Shown here piece by piece: positions 43,696 to 52,506 of a DNA stretch of 64,000 nt. Below the pieces are notes generated by a model. That model was not told where the DNA came from. It saw nothing but the letters and a program-made list of their open reading frames with translations, and did no database searches. Made by a program: the position numbers and the translations under genes. Every line of letters begins with the position of its first letter. Positions within the stretch are counted from its first letter, which is position 1. The DNA is taken from NCBI RefSeq assembly GCF_029893965.1, contig NZ_JARXXP010000013.1, forward strand, positions 1-64,000, read 5' to 3'. Source of the stretch: Paenibacillus sp. PastM-3 (GTDB lineage Bacteria; Bacillota; Bacilli; Paenibacillales; Paenibacillaceae).

Positions 43696-44042
43696 CTACA
43701 CCTCTCCTTTGTGTAAACTCATGTATATTTCCTTGAAAGGCCGGCGATTTCTCAAGCCGCTCCTGCCCTTAGCGTTCTTCATCCATCTAAGTGGAAAATA
43801 GCCACCTAATTCTTCTGCGAATAACGTTATTGAAATTCTAGTTGGAAAAATGCCACTTAATTTCCCGTAAATCAGCCCTGGAAGGCTATTTGGACCAAAT
43901 TAGATGGCGTTTTTCCACCTAAACACTGCAAATGTTAAAAATATCGGGAATTAAGTGGCGAAAATCCAACTAGATTTTGCATCCGTCTACCAACGCCTAA
44001 CTCCTAGCCCCCGACTCCCGCCATCCGTCAACCTGCTGCCAC
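43696..44042. other. 347-bp intra-cluster gap with repeat elements
   Basis: Unlike the other junctions of the cluster, which overlap or nearly touch, the HEAT-like and MoxR genes are separated by this non-coding stretch. It carries four palindromic repeats at 43787-43974. No ORF with a ribosome site is visible. The moxR promoter may lie here. Confidence 0.6.
43787..43974. repeat. Four copies of a 25-bp palindromic repeat
   Basis: Consensus CTAAGTGGAAAAATGCCACTTAATT. Two copies read forward (43787-43811, 43838-43862) and two inverted (43897-43923, 43949-43974). Each copy is itself a small stem-loop (AAGTGG / CCACTT around an A-rich loop). The forward and inverted copies could also pair with each other into a larger structure. 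They look like a dispersed intergenic repeat family of the genome. Confidence 0.8.
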
Positions 44043-45893
44043 CTATTGCCGGCTCCGCAGGTGATTAACCAAGTATTCGAGCTGAGCTTTGCTCTCATAG
44101 CGGTATTTAGGCAAGACCGCTTCAATTCGTCCGGCATAACCTGCCGGGAAGCCCAGCATCTGCTCGAGCAAATAAAAATGGAACATATACGGATTTTGAA
44201 ATCTCTGCTGCTCCAACACCGAGATCAGCAGCTCCTGACGCTCCTGTTCAGGAACCCCCGCTCGTTCCAGTCCCTTAAACAGGCTGGACACGAAATCAAA
44301 GTCTTTACGGTGCTTGCCTTCCCGGTTAAGTTTGGCGGTCAGATACTCCCGTACACCGGAATGATCTGGGCGGGCAAGGGCTGATGCGAGCTCCGGCGCA
44401 TCCCGTTCGATCGCCCAGTCCAGCCACCGCGGATCCCACTCAGCCGCAATCCGTTCCGGAGACAGCATCTCCCACACATACTGCTGGCGGCTTCCGGCAT
44501 AATCCCAGGAGAGCTCATAAGTCACTCTTTCCGCATTCAAGATCTGCTCCTCAAGCGTATCCTGCAGCACACGGTTGCGCGTGGCGGCATCTTTGGCCAG
44601 CCTCGCTTTCATCTTGTCGATTAGCGAGCCGCCGGCGAACTCATTGTAGAGCTCCTTGGCTGTAAGAAGCTGCTGCGCTGCACGGAAGTAGTAGGACAGA
44701 TAGCGGACGCTCTTGTTATCCAGCTCCCGCAGCAGCTCAAGTCCCTGCTCCGAAAGCGCAGTCTCCTGATACCGCGCAGCCCGGTCCAGCAGATGCAGCC
44801 ACCCTAGTGCGGCAAACCGGTCATATTCCTCAATAATAAAGCGGTATATTTCATCCAGCAGCGGATTGCGGATATCAGCAAGGGCTATCAGGTAAGGCGA
44901 AATGACGTTCCAGAGCGCCTCGTTCTTTTTGCTGTCTTTATGATCAGCTGCAAGGGCCTCCCGCAGCTCATCCATAAACTTCACTGACAGCCGTTCCCCC
45001 AGCGGGGCAGACGGCCAATTCGCCAGCGCATAGGCTGCCAGTTCCCGGTCTTTCCTTCCGGCAAAAGCCTCAAACAGCCGCTCCAGCCCCTCTGCTGAGC
45101 CGCCTTCCGCAAGTGCCGTATATGCTGCTTCCCGGATCGGCTTCTTCTTGTCCGCAGTCCATTCCAGCAGTGCCTGGACATATTCCTGCTGACCGGCCAG
45201 ACAGAGAATAGCTGCCGCCCGCACATCATCGCTGCCGCTGCCGGCAGCCTTGTAGATCTCTTCAAGCAGCTCCGGACGGCCCACTGCTTTGATTACGTGC
45301 AGCTTGCGGACTTCGCTTTTTCCGCCGGCGGGATTGAAATGCTGAACCAGATAATCAGCTGCAGCCGGACCATAGGATGGCACAATCTTGTTCATGGCAA
45401 AGTCGGCAAGCTCCGCATAGGGATCGCCAAGCGCACCGACGGCCAGCGGGAGCAGCCGCAGATCCTGAAACACGCCATCCTTAAACGCCTCAAGCACCGT
45501 CTCATATCTGCCGCTCCCTGTTGTCGTTAATGCCTGACGGACGGCGGCAATCCTTCTGGAGGAAACCCCGGTTTGCAGTCCAAAAGCGCTGCCCTGCAGC
45601 TGAGCAGCTTCGCCGCCGGATGGCGAGGTGCTGCCCTGCGTATACAGCACCGATTCCAGCAGCAGCGTCAGGTCCTGCAGCTTCACTGCCGAAGTCTGAC
45701 CTGCAGCAGCTTCTGTTGACAGCAATGCCGAAATTCCCTCACCAAGCCGCTTGAACACAGCAGCCCGTTCGCCCAGCTGCTCGAACTGCGGCAGCAGCCG
45801 TTTCAGGCGGAAATCATCCGCAGCCAGATCGCTGCCCGCAATATATAGTCTTCTGACCTCCTGATGAAGCTCTTGCAATAATGCTGTACTCAT
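44043..45893 (-). CDS. HEAT-repeat-like protein of the cluster (DUF5691-like)
   Basis: 616 residues, almost entirely helical. Recurrent helix pairs such as DDVRAAAILCLAGQQEYVQALLEW and KPIREAAYTALAEGGSAEGLERLF near 220-280 are HEAT-like, giving a solenoid suited to protein binding. No catalytic motif seen. It lies 57 bp after the SWIM gene and before moxR. In actinobacteria the matching gene of this operon carries the label DUF5691; I use the name by context and recall. Confidence 0.78.
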   Translation of the reverse strand: MSTALLQELHQEVRRLYIAGSDLAADDFRLKRLLPQFEQLGERAAVFKRLGEGISALLSTEAAAGQTSAVKLQDLTLLLESVLYTQGSTSPSGGEAAQLQGSAFGLQTGVSSRRIAAVRQALTTTGSGRYETVLEAFKDGVFQDLRLLPLAVGALGDPYAELADFAMNKIVPSYGPAAADYLVQHFNPAGGKSEVRKLHVIKAVGRPELLEEIYKAAGSGSDDVRAAAILCLAGQQEYVQALLEWTADKKKPIREAAYTALAEGGSAEGLERLFEAFAGRKDRELAAYALANWPSAPLGERLSVKFMDELREALAADHKDSKKNEALWNVISPYLIALADIRNPLLDEIYRFIIEEYDRFAALGWLHLLDRAARYQETALSEQGLELLRELDNKSVRYLSYYFRAAQQLLTAKELYNEFAGGSLIDKMKARLAKDAATRNRVLQDTLEEQILNAERVTYELSWDYAGSRQQYVWEMLSPERIAAEWDPRWLDWAIERDAPELASALARPDHSGVREYLTAKLNREGKHRKDFDFVSSLFKGLERAGVPEQERQELLISVLEQQRFQNPYMFHFYLLEQMLGFPAGYAGRIEAVLPKYRYESKAQLEYLVNHLRSRQ

Positions 45894-45949
45894 GCGCGTC
45901 CCCCTAACGAGATAGTATGCAATGGTTATTAATTCAGACTTATAGTCAG

Positions 45950-47386
45950 TTAGAGCAGCCTTGTAATGCCTTCAGCATGCATGATGCCAAGCGGCTGGGC
46001 TGCAAGTCTGCCCCGGTCCATATCATGTTCGAACATGACCAGCAGGGTGCAGTGTTCAAGGCAGGCAGCCGGCAGAAACGGCAGCAGGCCGGTTGTGCCC
46101 TGGGACAGGGCGGGAACATCCTCCAGCACAAGCTGCCCCCCTGCTTCATCTGTTATCAGATACTCGCCTTGATCGGTCTGACTGATACTTACCGCATAGA
46201 GCAGAAGCACCGGCTCCTTGTCACTCAGCGGATTCTTCAGCTGGTTCTTTACTTTCTTGACCGCTTCGGCGATCGAACGGTGGGCATGACCATGGACCTG
46301 TTCCAGATCAGCCGGGGTTACGGGCCTGGATGTCATCCCTTCATAGCGGACCCGCGGATTCATGTCCCCCGGATATTTATAGAGCAGCGGCACCTCGGCC
46401 ACTTCATAGAAGCTGTCTTCCTCACGCAGCAGCTTGGCTGCCTTGTACGGACGGTAATGCAATGTCTTATAAACGGCACCGGCCGATGTATCCAGCCAGT
46501 ACCCCTGATCCACGAATTCCTGGCGGGCCTTGTCATCATAGCTGTAAAAAGCCAGCTGAAGCAGCTCCGCATTCTCCGCCGTCAGCCCGTATTCCTTCAA
46601 CTCAGACAGCTGCCAGGCATGGCCTAGCCATTCATCGATCGTTGATTCATGGTCAAGCGCCAGCTCGGGGTCCTCGCTTCTGGCAGTCAGATAGCTGCGG
46701 CCTTTTTTAATAAAGGCATGCAGCAGGGTCAGCTGCCGGACCGCATATGTATAGCCCTGTTCACGGTCCTCTCCTTTACCGAGCAGCAGCGCAAACCTGC
46801 GCAGCTCAATCTGCGCACCGGACAGATAATAGTTGCCAAGCTGCTTCACATGCTCCTGCACCGTCTTGAGCGTCTTGGCGTCGATAGCAGACAAGCCTCC
46901 GCGGATCAGCGAGAGCACCAGCTTCTCCAGCAGGTCCAGCCCTTCCAGCTGGGCTGTGATTTTTTTCTTGAGCGCGGATTTATTAACCTTCTTCGGTTTG
47001 GCCGGGCTGCCTTCGGCAGCCTGCTTTACCTTGTTTTCTTCCCGTTTCTCCGCCTTCTCCCGTTTGGCTGCTATATCCTCCGGAACAGGTGCAGGAGTAA
47101 AGGTCTGTCCCTCCACATAGGCGTACAATAATCCAAGGGCATGCTTGCAGGGAAACTGGCGGCTCGGGCAGGAGCAGCGGAACACCGGATTCTCCGGAGC
47201 AATGAAGTCTACAGAGCATTCGTACGGCGTTTTGCCGCTTCCCGCACATTGTCCGAACAGCAGCTCGCCGTTCTCGGTGCGGTGAAGCTGGATAAAGCTC
47301 TTTTTGCGCACCAGGCCCTGGCCGTTCTTAATGGCGGCGGTGTTTGGTGCTAAGGAATCGACATAGGATGATGTAAGTTCAGGCAA
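45950..47386 (-). CDS. SWIM zinc-finger protein
   Basis: 478 residues starting at the TTG at 47386, chosen because GGGAGG lies 8 nt upstream; the frame is open to 47461 without a site. The SWIM motif CxCx6CxH is complete at Cys 71, Cys 73, Cys 80 and His 82 (RCSCPSRQFPCKHALG). SWIM domains bind DNA or proteins through zinc. A Lys-rich linker (about 100-145) follows, then a helical region and a beta-rich C terminus. First gene of the five-gene cluster. Confidence 0.9.
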   Translation of the reverse strand: MPELTSSYVDSLAPNTAAIKNGQGLVRKKSFIQLHRTENGELLFGQCAGSGKTPYECSVDFIAPENPVFRCSCPSRQFPCKHALGLLYAYVEGQTFTPAPVPEDIAAKREKAEKREENKVKQAAEGSPAKPKKVNKSALKKKITAQLEGLDLLEKLVLSLIRGGLSAIDAKTLKTVQEHVKQLGNYYLSGAQIELRRFALLLGKGEDREQGYTYAVRQLTLLHAFIKKGRSYLTARSEDPELALDHESTIDEWLGHAWQLSELKEYGLTAENAELLQLAFYSYDDKARQEFVDQGYWLDTSAGAVYKTLHYRPYKAAKLLREEDSFYEVAEVPLLYKYPGDMNPRVRYEGMTSRPVTPADLEQVHGHAHRSIAEAVKKVKNQLKNPLSDKEPVLLLYAVSISQTDQGEYLITDEAGGQLVLEDVPALSQGTTGLLPFLPAACLEHCTLLVMFEHDMDRGRLAAQPLGIMHAEGITRLL

Positions 47387-47600
47387 AGCAGATACCTCCC
47401 GACTTGTAAGCTGAAATATGAGAACAGAACAGTATTGCATAAAAATGGCACATAACCTCAATTACCCATACCGGTTGGATAAGATCACATGTTTGCATTT
47501 ATCTTAACAAAAATAAACTGCGCTTCCAATCTTACAAGCCGCGTTATGGAAAAATTGGGCAATAGGAACTATACAAACCATCCTTCCCTTACTTCTCTCC

Positions 47601-47635
47601 AAAAAAAATAGGACGGACCCCCTAAGGTCCCTCCT
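47601..47635 (-). terminator. Terminator of the des-desKR locus
   Basis: Minus-strand stem AGGAGGGACC / GGTCCGTCCT followed by ATTTTTTTT, about 50 nt past the desR stop. Confidence 0.85.
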
Positions 47636-47682
47636 TCTCCGCAGACAGACTGCCACCGCCCGTACGCTATAGCTTAAACCTT

Positions 47683-48285
47683 TTATTTAAACCAGCCCTT
47701 TTCCTTGAAACGTGTTATCGCCTCAATCCGGTTGCCGACATCCAGCTTGTCGAGAATCACTGAAATATAGTTGCGGACGGTGCCGGTCGTTATATAGAGC
47801 TGGCTGGCGATTTCTTTTGTGTTTTTACCGTCGGCGATCAGGCCAAGCACTTCCTTTTCGCGCTGGGTCAGCGGGTTGGCTTCACTGCTGTAGGCTTCAT
47901 CCATCAGCTCCGGGGCATAGATTCGTCTGCCGGCCATGACGCTGCGGATGGAAAGGGCAAGCTCCTCGCTGGGGCTGTCCTTGAGCAGATAAGCGTCCAC
48001 ACCGGCTTTTACAGCACGCTCAAAATAACCGGCCCGGGCGAACGTGGTCAGGATCATGATTTTACAGCCGGAGCCCTTCAGCGCTTCTGCCGCCTCCAGT
48101 CCGGTCATCGCCGGCATTTCAATGTCCATAATACAGATATCCGGCTTGTGCTGCTGCACCAGTCTAACCGCCTCTTCACCATTGCCTGCGCGGCCCACTA
48201 CCTTCATATCCTCTTCCAGATCCAGCAGCGAAGCCAGTGCGCCGAGCAGCATGCGCTGGTCTTCAGCAATCACGATATGAATCAT
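47683..48285 (-). CDS. desR: Response regulator DesR (NarL/LuxR type)
   Basis: 200 residues. Receiver domain about 1-120 with phospho-acceptor Asp in ICIMDIEMPAMTGLEAAE (about 54), and a C-terminal LuxR-type helix-turn-helix (about 140-195, LTQREKEVLGLIADGKNTKEIASQL). It is very similar to B. subtilis DesR, including the ending RIEAITRFKEKGWFK. Activates des when the membrane becomes rigid in the cold. Overlaps desK by 4 nt. Confidence 0.95.
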   Translation of the reverse strand: MIHIVIAEDQRMLLGALASLLDLEEDMKVVGRAGNGEEAVRLVQQHKPDICIMDIEMPAMTGLEAAEALKGSGCKIMILTTFARAGYFERAVKAGVDAYLLKDSPSEELALSIRSVMAGRRIYAPELMDEAYSSEANPLTQREKEVLGLIADGKNTKEIASQLYITTGTVRNYISVILDKLDVGNRIEAITRFKEKGWFK

Positions 48286-49421
48286 CCCTCTTTCGCCTCC
48301 ATTTCAAGTTGCCGGATTACTGTCGGTGCTTTAATGATAATGGTTGTTCCGTTAATATGTTGCATTTCCATACATCCGTTGACGAACTCCAGGCGTTCCT
48401 TCATCCCCTGAATGCCATGGCCTTTATAATTCAGATTAGCCGCGTCAAGCCCTTTGCCGTTATCAGATACCCTGATGACCAGTTCCGTTCGGGAGGGCTC
48501 AATCTGAATGCGGCACCGCGAGGCACCGCTATGCTTGACAACATTCGTCACCGCTTCTTTCATGCACATACTGAGCACATTTTCCGTAATTAATGAGGTA
48601 TTTTCCAGCTTCGGGCTGCCCTCCAGCTCAAACTCAATCTCCGCCGCCTGCAGAAGCTGCCTGATCCGCACCAGTTCTTCCTCCAGCCGGATCCCCCGCA
48701 TCTGGGTAATCATCTCCCGGACCTCTTTAAGCGCGCTTCTTGCCGTCTGTCTGACATCGTTAATTTCCACGATCGCCTGCGCCGGATTTTTGTTAATCAG
48801 CTTGCCGGCCAGGTCGCTCTTGAGGCCGATCAGGGACAGCTTTTGACCCAGTGTATCATGCAGATCCCGCGAAATCCGCTGCCGCTCTTCCATTATGACC
48901 AGTTCAGAGATCCGTTTGTTGGCATCCTCCAGCTGGCCCTGCAGCTTATCCTGGTTATTGCGGTTATAGGTGGTGGCAGGCAGCAGCACTACTGCAATGA
49001 TACTGACCAGCACAAAGGGCAGCTGGGACAAGAACACCGGATTGCGCGTGATAAGCTCGTAATTGATTGCCACAATCGTCGTCAGCAGGTGAATCGTGTA
49101 CATCGTGAAGAAGCCCGCCCGGCTCTGGATATTCCCGATAAAAAAGGCCAGAAACAGCGCGAAATACATATACCCGAACATCAGCGTCATCGTAATCGAG
49201 ACCACAATCTGCACACTCGTCCAGAAGTAGACCAGCCAGCCCCGGGATTTGAACGCGAGCACATAACAGGCAAAGAACAAAATAATCATGACAATGCCGT
49301 ACACCCAGCGGTCCGCCGAGGATGAGCGGAAGATCGAGTAAAACGGGAGAATATAGAACACAACCCATACATAAGGGCTCAGACCTGTACTTTTATGAAA
49401 AATATGATGCCACTTCTGCAT
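48282..49421 (-). CDS. desK: Membrane thermosensor histidine kinase DesK
   Basis: 379 residues from the ATG at 49421 (AAGGA site at 8 nt); upstream starts have poorer spacing. Four to five N-terminal membrane helices (about 10-155) sense membrane fluidity, followed by a HisKA_3 dimerisation helix with the phospho-His in SRDLHDTLGQKLS (about 193) and a HATPase domain (NVVKHSGASRCRIQ, VSDNGKGLDAA, GHGIQGMKERLEF). Same order as the B. subtilis des locus. Confidence 0.93.
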   Translation of the reverse strand: MQKWHHIFHKSTGLSPYVWVVFYILPFYSIFRSSSADRWVYGIVMIILFFACYVLAFKSRGWLVYFWTSVQIVVSITMTLMFGYMYFALFLAFFIGNIQSRAGFFTMYTIHLLTTIVAINYELITRNPVFLSQLPFVLVSIIAVVLLPATTYNRNNQDKLQGQLEDANKRISELVIMEERQRISRDLHDTLGQKLSLIGLKSDLAGKLINKNPAQAIVEINDVRQTARSALKEVREMITQMRGIRLEEELVRIRQLLQAAEIEFELEGSPKLENTSLITENVLSMCMKEAVTNVVKHSGASRCRIQIEPSRTELVIRVSDNGKGLDAANLNYKGHGIQGMKERLEFVNGCMEMQHINGTTIIIKAPTVIRQLEMEAKEG

Positions 49422-49551
49422 ATCCGCCATCCTTTTTGCCAGCAAGTTTGTACCCCCATTTTAGCATAATCCGCAGCAAAAAAGAGAAGAAGCGTACCCG
49501 CCGCCGATCTGCGTGTCTGCTTCCTCTCCTGACTCCGGCTCCGGAGCTCTT

Positions 49552-50619
49552 CTATTTGGCCTGCAGGCCGGGTTTCTGTATCTTCATCCCTTCAACAGAA
49601 GGCAGCGGCTTCCGCAACCGGTCTTTAATTTCCTTAAAGCTGACAAATCCTTTATTCTCCTCGTCCCACAGACGGAAATGGATTGCCTTCAAGCTTGTGC
49701 CGATGGTAATGGTCGTTGCTTTCTGCAGCGGCGGTGTAGCGTTATGGGCCAGCTCCAGATTATAGTTAGGCACCTTGGGTGCGAGGTGATGCACATGGTG
49801 AAAGCCGATGTTGCCGGTAATCCATTGCAGCAGCTTGGGCAGCTTGTAATACGAGCTTCCTTCAACGGCTGCCATAACGTAGCTCCACTCCTCCTCATGC
49901 TCAAAAAATGTATCCTCAAACTGATGCTGCACATAGAACAGCCAGATGCCCAGGAAGCCTGAGACGAACACGATCGGCAGCTGCACCAGCAGAAAAGCCT
50001 GCCAGCCTACAAGCCAGATCATCCCCGCATACAGCGCCGCAATCAGCACATTCGTCAGATACGTATTCATCCGCTCCTGGCGTCTGGCGCTTTTTACGTT
50101 AAAGCGGTACTGGATCAGGAACACGGCAATCGGGCCTGCGCCGAACATGACCAGCGGATTGCGGTAGATCCGGTACCAGAAACGCTGCAGCGGCTTGGCG
50201 GCAATGTACTCATCAACAGTCATGATCCAGATGTCGCCGATGCCCCGTTTGTCAAGGTTGCTGCTGCCTGCGTGGTGGATGGAATGGCTTCTTTTCCACT
50301 GGCGGTATGGGACAAGGGTCAGCACACCGGTGATCGTTCCGAGAATATCATTCGCCTTGCGGTTCTTGAAGAACGAGCCATGACAGCAGTCATGAAAAAT
50401 AATAAAGGTGCGGATGACAAAGCCTGCAGCCGGTACGGCGAACAGCAGGGTAAGCCAGTAAGAGACGGACAGGCTGAAATAAGCAGCCGCCCATAGCAGG
50501 AACAGCGGGCCAAGCGTATTAATCATCTGCTTTATGCTTGTATTACGGTCATTTTTTTCAAAAGGGGCCACGCTTTTTTTCAGGCTGGAGAGCTGGGATG
50601 AAGTGCTGCTCTTGGACAT
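49552..50619 (-). CDS. des: Membrane acyl-lipid desaturase Des
   Basis: 355 residues from the ATG at 50619 (AAGGAGG site). Introduces a double bond into membrane acyl chains in the cold. The three His boxes are present: HDCCH at 76-80, HSIHH at 112-116 and HHVHH at 274-278, with hydrophobic helices between them. It is transcribed in the direction of desK and desR, with 130 bp between; its promoter looks activator-dependent. Confidence 0.95.
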   Translation of the reverse strand: MSKSSTSSQLSSLKKSVAPFEKNDRNTSIKQMINTLGPLFLLWAAAYFSLSVSYWLTLLFAVPAAGFVIRTFIIFHDCCHGSFFKNRKANDILGTITGVLTLVPYRQWKRSHSIHHAGSSNLDKRGIGDIWIMTVDEYIAAKPLQRFWYRIYRNPLVMFGAGPIAVFLIQYRFNVKSARRQERMNTYLTNVLIAALYAGMIWLVGWQAFLLVQLPIVFVSGFLGIWLFYVQHQFEDTFFEHEEEWSYVMAAVEGSSYYKLPKLLQWITGNIGFHHVHHLAPKVPNYNLELAHNATPPLQKATTITIGTSLKAIHFRLWDEENKGFVSFKEIKDRLRKPLPSVEGMKIQKPGLQAK

Positions 50620-50668
50620 CTGTAGGTTCCTCCTTGTATGTGCGCTCACTCTTCATATATTTACCTTA

Positions 50669-50701
50669 ATTATAGTAAAGGATGTGTCATGGCCGTAAGA
50701 C
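50669..50701 (-). promoter_or_regulatory. des promoter with candidate DesR site
   Basis: Minus strand -10 TATAAT (50674-50669) but no -35 box at the right distance; instead the imperfect inverted repeat GTCTTACGGCCATGAC (50701-50686) covers the -35 position. A second ATGA-N6-TCAT element lies at 50722-50735. This is the pattern expected for a promoter that needs DesR-P. Confidence 0.55.
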
Positions 50702-50762
50702 ATAAACATCAAGGAAGGGGTATGACATTTATCATATTGCATCAAGCCGGCTTGGTTACTTT

Positions 50763-50816
50763 AAAAATAAAACAAGCCGCAGCTCCCGGAGTGCTCCCCC
50801 CGGACAGCTGCAGCTG
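50763..50816 (-). terminator. Terminator of the response regulator gene
   Basis: Minus-strand stem AGCTGCAGCT-CCGG / CCGG-AGCTGCGGCT followed by TGTTTTATTTTT. It ends the transporter/three-component block before des. Confidence 0.85.
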
Positions 50817-50883
50817 AAAAGGTTATTGCTATTCACTTTTTAACTTTGAGCAAAGGTCAGATTAAAGTCCCTATTTAACGTCC

Positions 50884-52488
50884 TCAGCCTTCACCCGCCA
50901 GCCTCATCATCTCTTCCCGGTATTCGGTCGGCGTCTTCCCTGTAGCCTTTTTAAACACCTGGGTGAAATATTTCGGGTCCTGGTAGCCGACTAACGGCGC
51001 CACCTGGTATACCTTGACACTGCTGTTCTGCAGTATATATTTCGCTTTCTCCATCCGGCAGTGGGTTACAAACTCGAGAAAGGTATAGCCGGATACCTGC
51101 TTGAACAAGGTACAGAAGTGGCTGATGCTCAAATCCGCTACCTCCGCCACCTCCTCAATGCTCAGATCCTTGTGGTAGTTGTCCTCAATGTATCTTTTGA
51201 CTTTATCGACCACGCTGCGGCCGTCATCGCGCGCTGCCTGCCTACTGCCTTCCAGCATCCAGTCACGGAAATCCTGCTTAAGCACATTGATGACCGCCGT
51301 CAGTGTCCCCAGGCCCTGCAGCTTACCCATCAGCCCTTCCAGCGACCATTCCGCCTGCAGGCCCATCTGCTCGAACTGCCTGTACAGGACGACGACCAGT
51401 TCAATGATTACCCGCTGGGCCAGCTCCTTGGTCAGCGCCTGAGCTTCAATGAAGCAGGCCATCTCATCGAACAGCAGCAGCATCCGCTCCAGATTCAGCG
51501 TACGGATGCTCTCGATCAGCGACAGCTCCAGCTCCTTGGGATACTGCACCTCGCGTTCTCCGGCTTCCGGCGTCTCCTCTTCGATGAACACACCTGCTTC
51601 ACCGGAATAAAAGCGGCGGTACAAAGCTTTGGCAGCGAGCGGATACACGGTACTCAGCTGGTCAATGCCCTGTGTACTGCGGCTGATCCCTACCGAGCAG
51701 TGCAGCTTGGAATAACGTTTGATATCGGCGACAAGCCGCTCGCCGAGCTCCTTCTTGACCGTGCTCAGACTTCCGGGGAACAGCAGCACCCATTCGCCGT
51801 TGTAGAACGGAAAAATCGATAAGGCGCCGTTCTCCAGCGACCATTCCTCCAGGATGTTGCGGATTGCAAACAGCCACAAATGCTTCTCCTCTGCGCTCCA
51901 TTTGGCGGTAAGAGAGGCATAGTCGTCCAGTCTGACCACCGCCATAAAATACTCGCGCTCCAGCTCACTGTTCTCCAGCCATTTCAAATGCTGCAGCGGC
52001 CGGGAATTGCCGAGCGTGAACTCGGCGAACATCCGCTCCCTCGCCAGCATGGACAGCATCTGTACCGAATGCATCAGCTGTTCATTCTCCTTCTGACGGT
52101 CCAGCTTCGCACGCGCCCGGGTTAGCATATCCGTCAGCTCGTCATGGTCAATCGGCTTAAGCAAATAATCAAAGGCGCCAAGCCGCAGGGCATCCCGCGC
52201 ATACTCAAATTCCCCGTAGCCGCTGATAAATATAAACAGCAGCTTCGGATTCTTCGGAAGCAGCTCCTTCATTAATGCGATACCATCGATCACCGGCATC
52301 CGGATGTCGCTGATCACAATCTGCGGTGAGGTTTCCTCGATCAGCCGCAGTGCGGCTTCCCCGTTGCGGGCTTCACCGGCGATCGTCAGGCCCAGCTCCT
52401 CCCAGGGAATAGCCACCTTTAAGCTGCGCAGAATAATCGGCTCATCATCCACCAGCAGCACTTTGTATTGTTCTTGCCGTGCACCCAC
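50884..52488 (-). CDS. AraC-type response regulator (YesN type)
   Basis: 534 residues from a GTG at 52488 with GGGAGG 8 nt upstream; a GTG at 52497 lies on top of that site. Receiver domain about 9-125 (VLLVDDEPIILRSLK, phospho-Asp in VISDIRMP, Lys in YLLKPID), a long middle region, and an AraC helix-turn-helix domain at about 430-530 (DLSIEEVAEVADLSISHFCTLFK, ending GKTPTEYREEM). It should be phosphorylated by the kinase two genes upstream and activate the neighbouring sugar transporter genes. 9-bp gap to the anchored binding protein. Confidence 0.92.
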   Translation of the reverse strand: MGARQEQYKVLLVDDEPIILRSLKVAIPWEELGLTIAGEARNGEAALRLIEETSPQIVISDIRMPVIDGIALMKELLPKNPKLLFIFISGYGEFEYARDALRLGAFDYLLKPIDHDELTDMLTRARAKLDRQKENEQLMHSVQMLSMLARERMFAEFTLGNSRPLQHLKWLENSELEREYFMAVVRLDDYASLTAKWSAEEKHLWLFAIRNILEEWSLENGALSIFPFYNGEWVLLFPGSLSTVKKELGERLVADIKRYSKLHCSVGISRSTQGIDQLSTVYPLAAKALYRRFYSGEAGVFIEEETPEAGEREVQYPKELELSLIESIRTLNLERMLLLFDEMACFIEAQALTKELAQRVIIELVVVLYRQFEQMGLQAEWSLEGLMGKLQGLGTLTAVINVLKQDFRDWMLEGSRQAARDDGRSVVDKVKRYIEDNYHKDLSIEEVAEVADLSISHFCTLFKQVSGYTFLEFVTHCRMEKAKYILQNSSVKVYQVAPLVGYQDPKYFTQVFKKATGKTPTEYREEMMRLAGEG

Positions 52489-52506
52489 TTCCCGCACCTC
52501 CCAGAT

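Noticed and set aside
48282-50619. Idea that the kinase/regulator pair is LiaSR or another NarL-type system
   Set aside because: The adjacent desaturase with three His boxes and the close DesR likeness make DesKR the clear reading.
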